From: JALQXV01 sp051005235
GTDB taxonomy: Bacteria > Patescibacteriota > Saccharimonadia > Saccharimonadales > 2-12-FULL-41-12
Length of the DNA: 42,011 nucleotides
NCBI GenBank assembly: GCA_051005235.1
Contig: JBPCJO010000059.1
Span: forward strand, 1 to 42,011
Reading direction: 5' to 3'
The notes beneath the pieces were generated by a model. The model did not search any database, was not told the origin of the DNA, and saw only the letters and a program-made list of their open reading frames with translations. Shown one piece after another: positions 22,226-30,032 of this stretch. Numbering within the stretch: position 1 is the stretch's first letter; the number at the start of each line of letters is the position of its first letter. The position numbers and the translations under genes were made by a program.

Positions 22226-23161
22226 CTATTCGAGTTTAGCGCTCTCGATATAACCTTTTATATCGTTAAGGCTAATCTGTTGGACGTCATTAATAGTAAC
22301 AATGAAGTACACCTTTTGGGCACCGAGTCCGTAGTTTTCGGGCGCGGCTAGGGCTGCGACTACAAGCTTGCCGCCATCTGTATCGCAGTAGACGTGGAAG
22401 CCATTATGCTCCCTCAGCTTGGAACTGAGGTTATTATCAATCGTATCGAAGCGGTCGCACTGCAAACTCTGATTCTTAACAACGATAGAGTTATCGGTGG
22501 CTGGAGCTATTTGCCACAGATAGTCTACCTTCGCTATATATTGCTCAATCGAATTACGGCTTGAACTGGTGACAATCTGAAAACTGACCGCCTCGTTGCC
22601 GAAAATTGTTTCCTCTTTAGGAAATTGCGATGGCTGCTCCTGCCATGATACTGGTAAACGCAGAGTAACGCCCTTAGTAGTTACAGTCTGGAACTTAGCA
22701 GCTTCGGCTTGTTTAGCTTCCTCGGTGGCTGCTTGCTGGCCAGCAAAGGCAGCTGCCTGCTGTTTGAGTCTGAGAATCTCGTTATTTTTTACCGTAATCT
22801 GCTGGCCCCGGTATAGCCAGACCAGAGTGCCCGATAAGACAATAACTAAAGCTAAAAAGAGCAATACAACGAGGGGATGACTACGACGCTTGTGAGATTT
22901 TTCGACTGCTTGTTCTACTTGAGTTACCGCAGCCGCCTTAACAGCTTGCTTTTCGGCTTGAGCTTCTGCCCGCTGCTGTTTTGCGTCTAATGTTTTTGCT
23001 TGCCTCGTAGCAAGCTTACTAGCTTTTTGTTTGGCCAGTTTCTTCTCGCGACGCCGAAGTGACCATCTTTGCCAGAATGATAGATCTGAGGCTACTGGTA
23101 TCGACTGAGTCTTTACAGTACGGGGTTTAGGCCCAGGCTTCTTGCGGGTGGCTGCTGTCAT
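22226..23161 (-). CDS. Membrane-anchored protein with basic cytoplasmic tail and extracytoplasmic domain (311 aa)
   Basis: Start chosen at the ATG at 23161 (MTAATRKKPGPKPRTVK); TATAAT lies about 11 nt upstream. The frame is open to 23251, but that part overlaps another gene remnant. Residues about 35-95 are Lys/Arg/Ala/Gln-rich and helical. One membrane helix follows (HPLVVLLFLALVIVLSGTLVWLY), then a short coiled coil and a roughly 170-residue domain beginning GVTLRLPVSWQEQ that ends near LNDIKGYIESAKL. The latter resembles PsbP-like or lipoprotein-type stress domains in outline only. It contains two Cys (QCDRF, VYCDTD) that could form a disulfide. Function unknown. Confidence 0.7.
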   Translation of the reverse strand: MTAATRKKPGPKPRTVKTQSIPVASDLSFWQRWSLRRREKKLAKQKASKLATRQAKTLDAKQQRAEAQAEKQAVKAAAVTQVEQAVEKSHKRRSHPLVVLLFLALVIVLSGTLVWLYRGQQITVKNNEILRLKQQAAAFAGQQAATEEAKQAEAAKFQTVTTKGVTLRLPVSWQEQPSQFPKEETIFGNEAVSFQIVTSSSRNSIEQYIAKVDYLWQIAPATDNSIVVKNQSLQCDRFDTIDNNLSSKLREHNGFHVYCDTDGGKLVVAALAAPENYGLGAQKVYFIVTINDVQQISLNDIKGYIESAKLE

Positions 23162-23210
23162 AATGATTATATTATAACAGGGTTTTGTACAAAAGTAATT
23201 TTTAGTACTC

Positions 23211-23360
23211 TCAAAACAGCTCATACTCTGAAATGATAATGTTATCATCAATGAAGAGTGCTTGTTGCATAACTCCGGTCTTAGGATTAACTGCGCGGCT
23301 TACAAAGGTACTCTTTAGCTTATTCTCCTGTACCTTGTGCTTCGTCCTAATCCAATGCGC
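23211..23360 (-). pseudogene. C-terminal remnant of an unknown gene
   Basis: A 49-residue frame without usable start (IRTKHKVQENKLKSTFVSR, then NPKTGVMQQALFIDDNIII, ending SEYELF) is preceded in frame by a TGA. The composition is protein-like, so this is probably the tail of a decayed gene. The family is not recognised. Confidence 0.4.
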
Positions 23361-23444
23361 TCAAGCAGCTTCGTAGCCTGCGTAGCTTATTCACATAAAA
23401 CTTCCAGAAAATAATCCAGCCAATCTACTTTGAAAGTCATTCAT

Positions 23445-23471
23445 AATCTACCGTAAAGTATACAGTAGATT
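23445..23471. repeat. AATCTAC inverted repeat
   Basis: AATCTAC (23445-23451) and GTAGATT (23465-23471), with another AATCTAC at about 23422. It lies in a short intergenic gap and may be an operator; no gene assignment is possible. Confidence 0.3.
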
Positions 23472-23531
23472 ACTAGTGTAACACTGTATAAATTGCTTAA
23501 GATTTACGACTGAAAATAATAGGTAAGCAGG

Positions 23532-24131
23532 TTACCGTATGTCTCCCATGCCAGCTATTCTTTCTATGAATTTAGGGTCGCCCAATTCTAATAATGGTGT
23601 TCCGATAGGTGGCAATTGGTCGGTAACATCAGCCTGAAGTAGCTCGGGGTGCTCCGCATTCACTGCTTCTATGGCAGCACATGCTAACCGCAGCGAGTGT
23701 TCTCCAACGCCGCGGATAGCTAACTTGTTTACTCTGCGGGCTTGTCTATTACCAAGTTCTCCCAGTAATAAACGATTGAACAGGTCGGCGCCGGTAAACA
23801 CGGGTATGGCTAATTGCGGAATGGTGTCTGCTGGTCTATCGGACGCTGTAAATCCGCGGCGTACGTACTCTTGGGCTACAGGAGTCCTTTCGCAGAATAT
23901 TGCAACTTTCGAGAAAGCATTATGGATATCCTTACTGTTTCTATCTTTTTTTTGCGGTTGGCTTGCTTCTTGAGCAAAACTGATGAAATCGTCCAGAACC
24001 ATACAGGCCGAACGATGAGCTAATTGAGTTTTATTACGGTCCGCAACCAACCAGCTAAAAGGAGCAGGGTGAGGCTTATCCATCAAGTTTAGAGCTTCGT
24101 TACTACCACCACTTTTTGAAATACCAGACAT
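23532..24131 (-). CDS. Hypothetical 199-aa protein
   Basis: Not recognised. I chose the ATG at 24131 (MSGISKSGGSNEALN) because TAGAAT lies 7 nt upstream; the frame is open to 24212. The protein is soluble and mostly helical, with a central SKVAIFCERTPVAQEYVRRGF and a C-terminal LLELGDPKFIERIAGMGD. AT-richer than the ATP synthase region. Divergent from the DUF4287 gene. Confidence 0.55.
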   Translation of the reverse strand: MSGISKSGGSNEALNLMDKPHPAPFSWLVADRNKTQLAHRSACMVLDDFISFAQEASQPQKKDRNSKDIHNAFSKVAIFCERTPVAQEYVRRGFTASDRPADTIPQLAIPVFTGADLFNRLLLGELGNRQARRVNKLAIRGVGEHSLRLACAAIEAVNAEHPELLQADVTDQLPPIGTPLLELGDPKFIERIAGMGDIR

Positions 24132-24262
24132 AATATACATTCTAACGTATTTTTTGAAAATCCCATTTTCCCGAAGAGTAAACTCGACATCTTTTTGACG
24201 AGCAATTTGCAAATTGTTGGTTTCAAGAATTTTTGAGTTAGTTTGTTATATACTTTGTTTAC

Positions 24263-24808
24263 ATGACTAAACCTATAAATACTGCATCGATCGAAAAAGC
24301 GACAAACAAATCTTGGCAGCAATGGGTGAAAGAGCTTGATGAAAGTGGTTCACGCCAGCTGTCACATATTGACTTGGTGCGTAAACTGCATAACGAACTT
24401 GATGGCAAGCTGAAGAGTCACGATTGGTGGGCGCAGAGTATTGCGGTGGCATACGAGCAACATGTAGGTAAGCGTGTACCGGGTCAGTTAGCTAATGGAT
24501 TATTTGAATTAGCCGTTTCAAAGACTGTGCCGCAGGCGCGCAGTAAGGTTTTTATACGAGTCGTTGAATGGTTTGAAAAACGTAATGAGCTGAATGGGCG
24601 CGAACCGCTTAAGCCCCGTAGTACTCAAACGCCAAACCGAAGCAACTGGCGCTGCGACTTTGCTGACGGCAGTAAGTTTGCCGCAACTGTCGAGGGTGAT
24701 GATATAAAGTCAAAACTAGTTCTCTCGCATACTTTAGTACAAAGCGAAAAAGAAGCGGACAATTGGAAAGTGTTCTGGAAAAATGTTGCCGACGAACTTA
24801 CACGTTAA
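24263..24808 (+). CDS. DUF4287 domain protein
   Basis: A 181-residue protein. The N-terminal 85 residues (SIEKATNKSWQQWVKELDES, then HDWWAQSIAVAYEQHVGKRV) match DUF4287, which commonly precedes an SRPBCC/AHSA1-like domain. ELAVSKTVPQARSKVF and the C-terminal WRCDFADGSKFAATVEGDD through KVFWKNVADEL fit a shortened SRPBCC fold that would bind a small hydrophobic ligand. TATACT lies 8 nt before the ATG. It is followed by a YdeI-like gene 60 bp downstream, a common partner. Confidence 0.75.
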   Translation: MTKPINTASIEKATNKSWQQWVKELDESGSRQLSHIDLVRKLHNELDGKLKSHDWWAQSIAVAYEQHVGKRVPGQLANGLFELAVSKTVPQARSKVFIRVVEWFEKRNELNGREPLKPRSTQTPNRSNWRCDFADGSKFAATVEGDDIKSKLVLSHTLVQSEKEADNWKVFWKNVADELTR

Positions 24809-24868
24809 TAGATTATTAGCTACCTTGAGCGAACAACGCCACAAGCACGAAAACCTTCAGGCCAAACT

Positions 24869-25123
24869 ATGACCCATAAAGATTTATCTAACGGCACAGT
24901 TCATAAAGTGCCAACCGATTTACGAATCGCTCTGACGTCTACGCCAGCCGCACTAACTGCATGGGAAGATATTACACCCCTGGCACGCAACGAGTGGATA
25001 TGTTTGGTCGAGTCTGCCAAACAAGCAGAGACCAGAAAACGCCGAATCGAAAGGGCGCGGTCGCAGCTTTCATCCGGAAAACGCCGGCCATGTTGCTGGA
25101 CTGGCTGTATTCATCGCTCATGA
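24869..25123 (+). CDS. YdeI/OmpD-associated-like protein
   Basis: An 84-residue protein with the strongly conserved family core: VPTDLRIALTSTPAALTAWE, DITPLARNEWICLVESAKQ, RKRRIERARSQLSSGKRRPC and CWTGCIHR. The family is annotated as bacteriocin-protection/YdeI-like, and its biochemical role is unclear. It covers the usual short form. The stop overlaps the ATG of the DUF1697 remnant (ATGA). Confidence 0.8.
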   Translation: MTHKDLSNGTVHKVPTDLRIALTSTPAALTAWEDITPLARNEWICLVESAKQAETRKRRIERARSQLSSGKRRPCCWTGCIHRS

Positions 25124-25529
25124 AATATGTTGCGCTACTCAGAGGGATAAATGTCGGAGGCAACAATAAGGTTTCGATGACGGAGCTGAAAAAATGCTTT
25201 GAAGCTATACGATTTGATAATGTAAATACATATATAAATTCTGGTAATGTTATTTTCGAGACAGCTGAGACAGATAAATCGACATTGATTAAACAGGCCG
25301 AGGAAGCCATAGAAAAACAATTTGGTTTTCGTGTCGTTTGTGCGGTAATCGCAGCCAAAGAATTAGTAGAGGCCTTGGCAAACGCACCTGTTTGGTGGGG
25401 CAAAGATGCCGACTCCAAACATTCAGCCGCACTCGCTATAGCAAAATTGTCGGCACCAAAACTTATCAGTCGGTGACTATTCGTAATGCCAATACAGTGC
25501 GAAAACTTTGCGAGCTGTGCCAGAAGTAA
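25120..25529 (+). pseudogene. DUF1697 gene with internal deletion and frame change
   Basis: The ATG at 25120 gives MKYVALLRGINVGGNNKVSM, INSGNVIFETAETDKS and ANAPVWWGKDADSKH, a normal DUF1697 N-terminus. The next expected residues are missing. The family's C-terminal signature (FSRTRYSKIVGTKTYQSV, TIRNANTVRKLCELCQK) follows at once but in another frame, ending at 25529. About 60 residues have been lost in a single deletion near 25425. In its own frame the product stops at 25476 with an alien tail. Intact members are about 178 residues. Confidence 0.8.
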
Positions 25530-25556
25530 TTAGCCTAACAGCTTTTTTGTTCGGTG

Positions 25557-25769
25557 TTACTTCTTCTTTTTGGTATTTTCTACAATGTCAGTCACGCTGC
25601 GTGAGCTGATAGTCATACCCAAAGTCACTGCACCGAGCAGTATCAAAAGTCCGCCGATCCAGAGCGGTGTTTTGCTGGTGCCGTTGGCTAAAGAATATCC
25701 TAGCAACATACCAATCCCGATCAGGCTGGTGGCGGCAGACAGCGCACTATAAAGTCGCTTATTGTTCAT
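25557..25769 (-). CDS. Small two-helix membrane protein (70 aa)
   Basis: MNNKRLYSALSAATSLIGIG begins helix 1; LWIGGLLILLGAVTLGMTI is helix 2. The C-terminal tail ends ENTKKKK, so both termini are probably cytoplasmic. Lineage-specific; function not recognised. Confidence 0.6.
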   Translation of the reverse strand: MNNKRLYSALSAATSLIGIGMLLGYSLANGTSKTPLWIGGLLILLGAVTLGMTISSRSVTDIVENTKKKK

Positions 25770-25822
25770 AATACGTTAGTATAAACTTGCTAGCCGTAAA
25801 TTACCACTAAGTAATTATCATT

Positions 25823-27166
25823 TTACTTAGTTTTTACAATGCGACTCAGAGTTGCATCTGCCTCCGTTAAGATAGCCTGGAGCTGCTGGCGGTGAAGTTT
25901 ATCAAAAGATGTGGCTGCGAGATGTTCGTGAGCAGTTTTTAGTAGTGGTTTCAAGGCATTTGCATGGTCTCGCGATGGAAGTAAGTCAATCAGCCGACAC
26001 AGTGTTTCGAGCAGTACTTTGGTTACTTCAGGATTGGTTCGAGCTTCATATTGGATCTCGAAAAAAGACGCTTCTATAAAATCTGACCAATTGGGTTTAT
26101 TAAAATGCACATAAGCTTTTGAGTCCTGAATACTTCTGACTGGCGATGGTATGGTTCTTTGAGCCAAACTACCCATAGCATCTCCTAAATAATATATGCA
26201 AAAGCTTGCCGTGGTTGGGTCATTAATTCCTGGAGACAACGCCTTGAGCGCAATGTCAACCAACTGGCGTATCGCAAACAGCGGGTCTTGCTTGATAGAC
26301 CGCTGGGCTCCGATAATTATTGCCGCTAAGATGCAATCCTTGCGTTCATCAGTAAGTTTAGTGTAACCATGTACATAAGCCAGCGTTTGTCCTCGAATTA
26401 CAAATTCACCAACACTAGGCAAAACATACAGACGTGAGGACTTACTGAAATTTAGCTCCCGAAAGCTATCTTCATCAATTCTCACAATAAACCCTGCCTT
26501 GGGCGCTGATACCGATATTTTATCTTTGTCCGATTGACCGCGGGCGCTCGGTTGACGCACCGGCCGAGTGTCTTTAGAGAATGGTTCTGGATATAATTTA
26601 TCAATCTGTTCATCTAATTCACTATGTACCCGATGAATAATCGTTATGGCTTGAAGTGAATTAGCAACATGACTAATGAAATATATAAGCAAGGCGACGC
26701 AAACCACAGCAAAAGCCAGCGCCACTGTCGTAGCTATCGCTGGTGTAAACCCAACCTCGCTGGAGTCTGCCGGATCGCGCACACCCCTTAGAATAAGCAG
26801 TGAGTATAGAAAGGTTGATATATAGGTGCCCAATACCAGTTGGTTGCCTTTATCGTTAGTAAAGTTTCGCATAACCCTGGGACTAAACTGCACCGAGGCT
26901 TGTTGCAAAGCAACGATTGTCAGCGAAAAAGCGATAGATATAACAGTAATCACCGCTCCCGCAATGGTTGACAATAAACTGCGAGCAGCGCTTGGGCTGC
27001 CGCTAAATAACCAAGAAAAATCTTGACTGGGATAACGATGATCGAGTGCCAGCAAAGCAAACGATAGCAACACACTGGCAAACACCATCAAAGAAGGTAT
27101 AAACCACAAGTTAGACTGAGCTCTTTCCAGATATGTTATCAGTTTAGCCCACAATGTAGTCAACAT
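25823..27166 (-). CDS. DUF2254 family membrane protein
   Basis: A 447-residue protein of usual length. N-terminal membrane helices (LWFIPSLMVFASVLLSFALL) are followed by the diagnostic AARSLLSTIAGAVITVISIA, FSLTIVALQQASVQFSPRVM and LVLGTYISTFLYSLLILRGV. A cytoplasmic half includes KALSPGINDPTTASFCIYYL. Role of the family is unknown; some members are proposed transport-related. Intact, no anomalies. Confidence 0.9.
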   Translation of the reverse strand: MLTTLWAKLITYLERAQSNLWFIPSLMVFASVLLSFALLALDHRYPSQDFSWLFSGSPSAARSLLSTIAGAVITVISIAFSLTIVALQQASVQFSPRVMRNFTNDKGNQLVLGTYISTFLYSLLILRGVRDPADSSEVGFTPAIATTVALAFAVVCVALLIYFISHVANSLQAITIIHRVHSELDEQIDKLYPEPFSKDTRPVRQPSARGQSDKDKISVSAPKAGFIVRIDEDSFRELNFSKSSRLYVLPSVGEFVIRGQTLAYVHGYTKLTDERKDCILAAIIIGAQRSIKQDPLFAIRQLVDIALKALSPGINDPTTASFCIYYLGDAMGSLAQRTIPSPVRSIQDSKAYVHFNKPNWSDFIEASFFEIQYEARTNPEVTKVLLETLCRLIDLLPSRDHANALKPLLKTAHEHLAATSFDKLHRQQLQAILTEADATLSRIVKTK

Positions 27167-27205
27167 ACTGAGTTACGCGCTGACGATTTCATCACGATAG
27201 GGCTT

Positions 27206-27493
27206 TTAGCGGCGAGCTGTAACTCTAGTTATTGCAGCTATAATCAGACCGTAGATAATAAGTGCAATCAGGGCTGTCCAGTCAAACACACTGGTCGCAG
27301 CTACACCAGGACCGGCAACGGTAGCGTTCTGGCCAAAAATACCGGCAAACGGTGTTACCAACGGCGTACTCCAGCTGTATACCCATTGCACAAAACTACT
27401 GTCCGGGCTAGCTCCTAAGAGTCTTAAAATAAAACGCAAACCAATTACTACTTCTATAAGACCACCAACTGCGTACAAAATTCCGGCTAACAT
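27206..27493 (-). CDS. YggT-family membrane protein
   Basis: A 95-residue protein with two helices. The first (MLAGILYAVGGLIEVVIGLRFILRLL) and the loop VYSWSTPLVTPFAGIFG are characteristic of YggT; the second is DWTALIALIIYGLIIAAITRV. Half-length one-repeat form. Role uncertain (osmotic or division-linked in other bacteria). Confidence 0.8.
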   Translation of the reverse strand: MLAGILYAVGGLIEVVIGLRFILRLLGASPDSSFVQWVYSWSTPLVTPFAGIFGQNATVAGPGVAATSVFDWTALIALIIYGLIIAAITRVTARR

Positions 27494-27583
27494 AGTACTT
27501 ACCCCTCAATCAATTACATTAATACATAGTAAGATTATCACCATAATGACTCCAATAATACAGTATATTTTATTACCGAGCAA

Positions 27584-27612
27584 TTGACGCAACTTTAAGT
27601 ACTTGCTAAAAT
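27584..27612 (+). promoter_or_regulatory. Promoter of ArsR-type gene
   Basis: TTGACG (27584-27589), 17-nt spacer, TAAAAT (27607-27612). Tandem ATG codons follow after 3 and 6 nt, so the mRNA is predicted to be leaderless. Confidence 0.65.
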
Positions 27613-27615
27613 ACT

Positions 27616-27933
27616 ATGATGCAATTAGCCGAACAAAGTAAAACTGTAGCCATAAACAAGGATGAGGAACGCCTAATCTTTGCTATGCAACTACTCGGCG
27701 ACAAGACACGCTATAAAATCTTCAAATTACTGATGACGCGTGAGCAAATGTGCGTCAGCGACATTGCCGAGCGGCTAGACGTTACTGTTTCGGCAATCTC
27801 TCAACATTTTCGCAGTTTTGAGCTGGTGGGGCTGGTGGACAAACAACGCATGGGTCAAAAAATGTGCTACATACTAAAGTCAAACGACAAACTCGCCCAA
27901 GAACTCTCAGCCATAATAAAGAAAGGTTGCTAA
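27616..27933 (+). CDS. ArsR-family winged-helix regulator
   Basis: A 105-residue protein. LGDKTRYKIFKLLMTREQM, then CVSDIAERLDVTVSAISQHF is an ArsR helix-turn-helix, and DKQRMGQKMCYILK the wing. The alpha-3 region has one Cys (MCVSDI) instead of the CxC of metal-sensing ArsR. Cys also occurs at MCYIL and at the C-terminus (KKGC), so thiol or metal sensing is possible. It is followed 21 bp later by the DUF427 gene (GGGAG Shine-Dalgarno), likely in one operon. Confidence 0.88.
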   Translation: MMQLAEQSKTVAINKDEERLIFAMQLLGDKTRYKIFKLLMTREQMCVSDIAERLDVTVSAISQHFRSFELVGLVDKQRMGQKMCYILKSNDKLAQELSAIIKKGC

Positions 27934-27954
27934 GTAAATGCGGGAGATTAAATT

Positions 27955-28251
27955 ATGAAGGCCATCTGGAGGGGAGAAACAATAGCCGAGAGTAACGATG
28001 CCATAAAAATCGAGGGCAACTACTACTTTCCGCCTGAGTCCATCAACAAACAATACTTAAATAAGAGCAAGCTTCGCTCGTTTTGTTATTGGAAAGGACT
28101 GGCCAGTTACTATCACCTAGAAAAAAATGGTTCAGTTCAGAAGAATGCTGGCTGGTACTACCCAAAAGCTACCTGGCTATCGAAGAAACTTATAGGAAAA
28201 GACTTCAGCAACTACGTGGCCTTTTGGCGCGGTATTGAGGTCACAGAATAG
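27955..28251 (+). CDS. DUF427 domain protein
   Basis: A 98-residue single-domain protein: MKAIWRGETIAESNDAIKIE, YYFPPESINKQYL, CYWKGLASYYHL, NAGWYYPKA and FSNYVAFWRGIEV are the conserved DUF427 strands, rich in Trp/Tyr. The family is small and cytoplasmic with unknown chemistry. Likely co-transcribed with the ArsR regulator. Confidence 0.9.
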   Translation: MKAIWRGETIAESNDAIKIEGNYYFPPESINKQYLNKSKLRSFCYWKGLASYYHLEKNGSVQKNAGWYYPKATWLSKKLIGKDFSNYVAFWRGIEVTE

Positions 28252-28283
28252 TATAAGCTAAAATTTAGGTGCCAGTAATTCAT

Positions 28284-28309
28284 GGTTCGAATCTAGTCCT
28301 CGGAAACCA
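28284..28309 (+). repeat. tRNA T-arm/3'-end remnant
   Basis: GGTTCGAATCTAGTCCTCGG followed by AAACCA looks like the T arm and acceptor 3' half of a Leu/Ser-like tRNA. No 5' half precedes it, so it is a fragment, probably an old integration scar. Confidence 0.5.
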
Positions 28310-28349
28310 TAACTTGCTAATACCACTATATGTGGTATATTGTTTTTTA

Positions 28350-28763
28350 ATGACAAAGCCAGCGGCCCAGCATGTTATGAGCGAAGAACACTTTGCTGGT
28401 ATTGGCAATAATGTATGGCGCGATACTTATGCGTTTATACCCGAAATTTACACCGATGAGGGACTTGCAATTTTATCTGGATCAGAAGCAACGGCTTACG
28501 TTCAATACGAGTCAGCCCGTCTTAAGTGGTTTGGCGAGGAGACTGAATTCGCACACGCCAATCCTAACCATGGCAAAATAACTGGAGTAGTTGATGGTGG
28601 GAATATTTATGAAAGAGTCATTAACGAACAACTTCCTCTTAGGGGGTTACGTATTGCTTTTGCCCGCAGACAGGCAACCAAGCGTGTTTGCTCACTATTA
28701 GGCATTGATCCTAAGTCGCACCTGAAGCAGCCCGAATATGCAGGCTTGAAAGACCATCTTTAA
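28350..28763 (+). CDS. Hypothetical 137-aa protein
   Basis: Not recognised. Start chosen at the ATG at 28350 (MTKPAAQHVMSEEHFAGI). It lies 8 nt after TATATT, which itself follows the palindrome ACCAC-TATAT-GTGGT (28322-28336), an operator-like arrangement. The protein is soluble with a basic C-terminal half (GLRIAFARRQATKRVCSLLG). Confidence 0.55.
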   Translation: MTKPAAQHVMSEEHFAGIGNNVWRDTYAFIPEIYTDEGLAILSGSEATAYVQYESARLKWFGEETEFAHANPNHGKITGVVDGGNIYERVINEQLPLRGLRIAFARRQATKRVCSLLGIDPKSHLKQPEYAGLKDHL

Positions 28764-29016
28764 GCTCAAATTCACTCGCACAAATAGTTGAAATATCCGA
28801 CGTCGGGAGCAGTGTATCTGCTCACTCACCTTAGCGATATATTAAAGTGTGTACTGAGTGTGTGTTATTAAAAAGTTAGGATAATAGGGTGTGAGAAGCT
28901 GTGCCTAAGTTCAATAAGTAAGTGCAACACTCTGAGATAATCGGAGTGTTATGAAATACAAGCAACTAACCTTTAGCGGGTCGTAAAATTCGATAAATAA
29001 GCTATAATGTATTCCT
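28764..29016. other. Intergenic region with degenerate att-like copy and hairpin
   Basis: No gene seen. 28795-28812 (ATCCGACGTCGGGAGCAG) is a degenerate copy of the 18-bp tRNA-Asn end. AACACTC/GAGTGTT (28926-28950) forms a hairpin without T-run. TATAAT at 29003-29008 serves the next gene. Confidence 0.5.
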
Positions 29017-30003
29017 GTGGGCATTTACACTATTGAACATGGATACCAGAAGAGTAAGCTAAAAAAACGCGCTTTTACAACTCTGTTTAGCCTGACGTTA
29101 CTTATTGGTGGCGGTGGCTTTTTGGTAAAGCAGTACCCAATACAACCTCCTCAACCTACTGGTGGCCGCGTCGAAGCACTAAGCCAAAGCAGCCCACCAG
29201 CCCCTAAAATTACGACACCCCTCCCGTGGCCGACGTACGGCCAGTCAGCCTATGGTGTGGCGGGCGAGGGCATCACGGCAGTTTCTGACGACGACATAAA
29301 AGCTGTTCCGATTGCCAGTCTCGCAAAAGTAATTACCGCGTTGGCTGTCTTAAAAGAAAAACCATTAGCGCCAGGCGAGCAAGGGCCAATGATTACACTC
29401 ACAGAAGAAGACGTTGCTCTATATAACAATTATCTAAGTAAGGATGGCTCTGTGGCACTAGTGGAGCCAGACGAAAAAATTAGCCAGTACCAAGCACTAC
29501 AAGCAATGCTGATGCCTTCGGCTAATAACATTACCGACAGTTTGGTTATCTGGGCCTTTGGCTCAATGGACGCATACACGGCCTACGCCAACAAAATGGT
29601 AAATGAACTCGGTTTGCAAAAGACATCGGTCGCTGATGCCAGCGGCTTCTCGGCTTCTACGACCGGCAGCGCCAACGATATGGTTAAGTTGGGACTCGTA
29701 TATATGCAAGATCCGGTGTTGCGCGATATCGCCAAGCAAACAGAGGCCAGCATACCGGTGGCGGGTATCATCCAAAATTATAACTCGGTCAGCAATAAAC
29801 AAAACCTGCTGGGAATTAAAGTAGGCAATACCGACGAGGCTGGCCGTTGTTTTATGCTCGCCAACGTCCATAGCAATGGCAGCTCAAAAGATGTCGTATC
29901 AGTTACTGTAGTACTGGGAGCGCCCAATCTTGATATAGCCATGAAGGATGCCCAAGCCGTCATCGCCGCCGGAGACGCAGCCTACGACCAACTGCCTCTA
30001 TAG
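29017..30003 (+). CDS. D-alanyl-D-alanine carboxypeptidase-like (peptidase S11)
   Basis: A 328-residue protein. An N-terminal signal-anchor helix (AFTTLFSLTLLIGGGGFLV) is followed by a Pro-rich linker and a penicillin-binding domain: SLAK (S101 nucleophile, K104), SAN (S168-N170) and KVGNTDEAG (K268) in place of the usual KTG. Family members trim the terminal D-Ala of peptidoglycan stem peptides outside the membrane. It starts with GTG 8 nt after TATAAT. All catalytic residues are present. Confidence 0.9.
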   Translation: MGIYTIEHGYQKSKLKKRAFTTLFSLTLLIGGGGFLVKQYPIQPPQPTGGRVEALSQSSPPAPKITTPLPWPTYGQSAYGVAGEGITAVSDDDIKAVPIASLAKVITALAVLKEKPLAPGEQGPMITLTEEDVALYNNYLSKDGSVALVEPDEKISQYQALQAMLMPSANNITDSLVIWAFGSMDAYTAYANKMVNELGLQKTSVADASGFSASTTGSANDMVKLGLVYMQDPVLRDIAKQTEASIPVAGIIQNYNSVSNKQNLLGIKVGNTDEAGRCFMLANVHSNGSSKDVVSVTVVLGAPNLDIAMKDAQAVIAAGDAAYDQLPL

Positions 30004-30029
30004 ACAAAACATTTTAGAATGTTTTGTCT
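30002..30029. terminator. Bidirectional terminator
   Basis: AGACAAAACATT, loop TTAG, AATGTTTTGTCT: a 12-bp perfect stem between two convergent genes. Confidence 0.75.
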
Positions 30030-30032
30030 ATG

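Noticed and set aside
24961..25119. Longer start for the DUF1697 remnant
   Set aside because: This part overlaps the YdeI-like gene in another frame; the DUF1697 family begins at the ATG at 25120 with a typical 4-bp overlap.
28284..28309. A complete tRNA gene near 28.3 kb
   Set aside because: Only the T arm and 3' end are present; no acceptor 5' strand, D arm or anticodon arm can be folded upstream.
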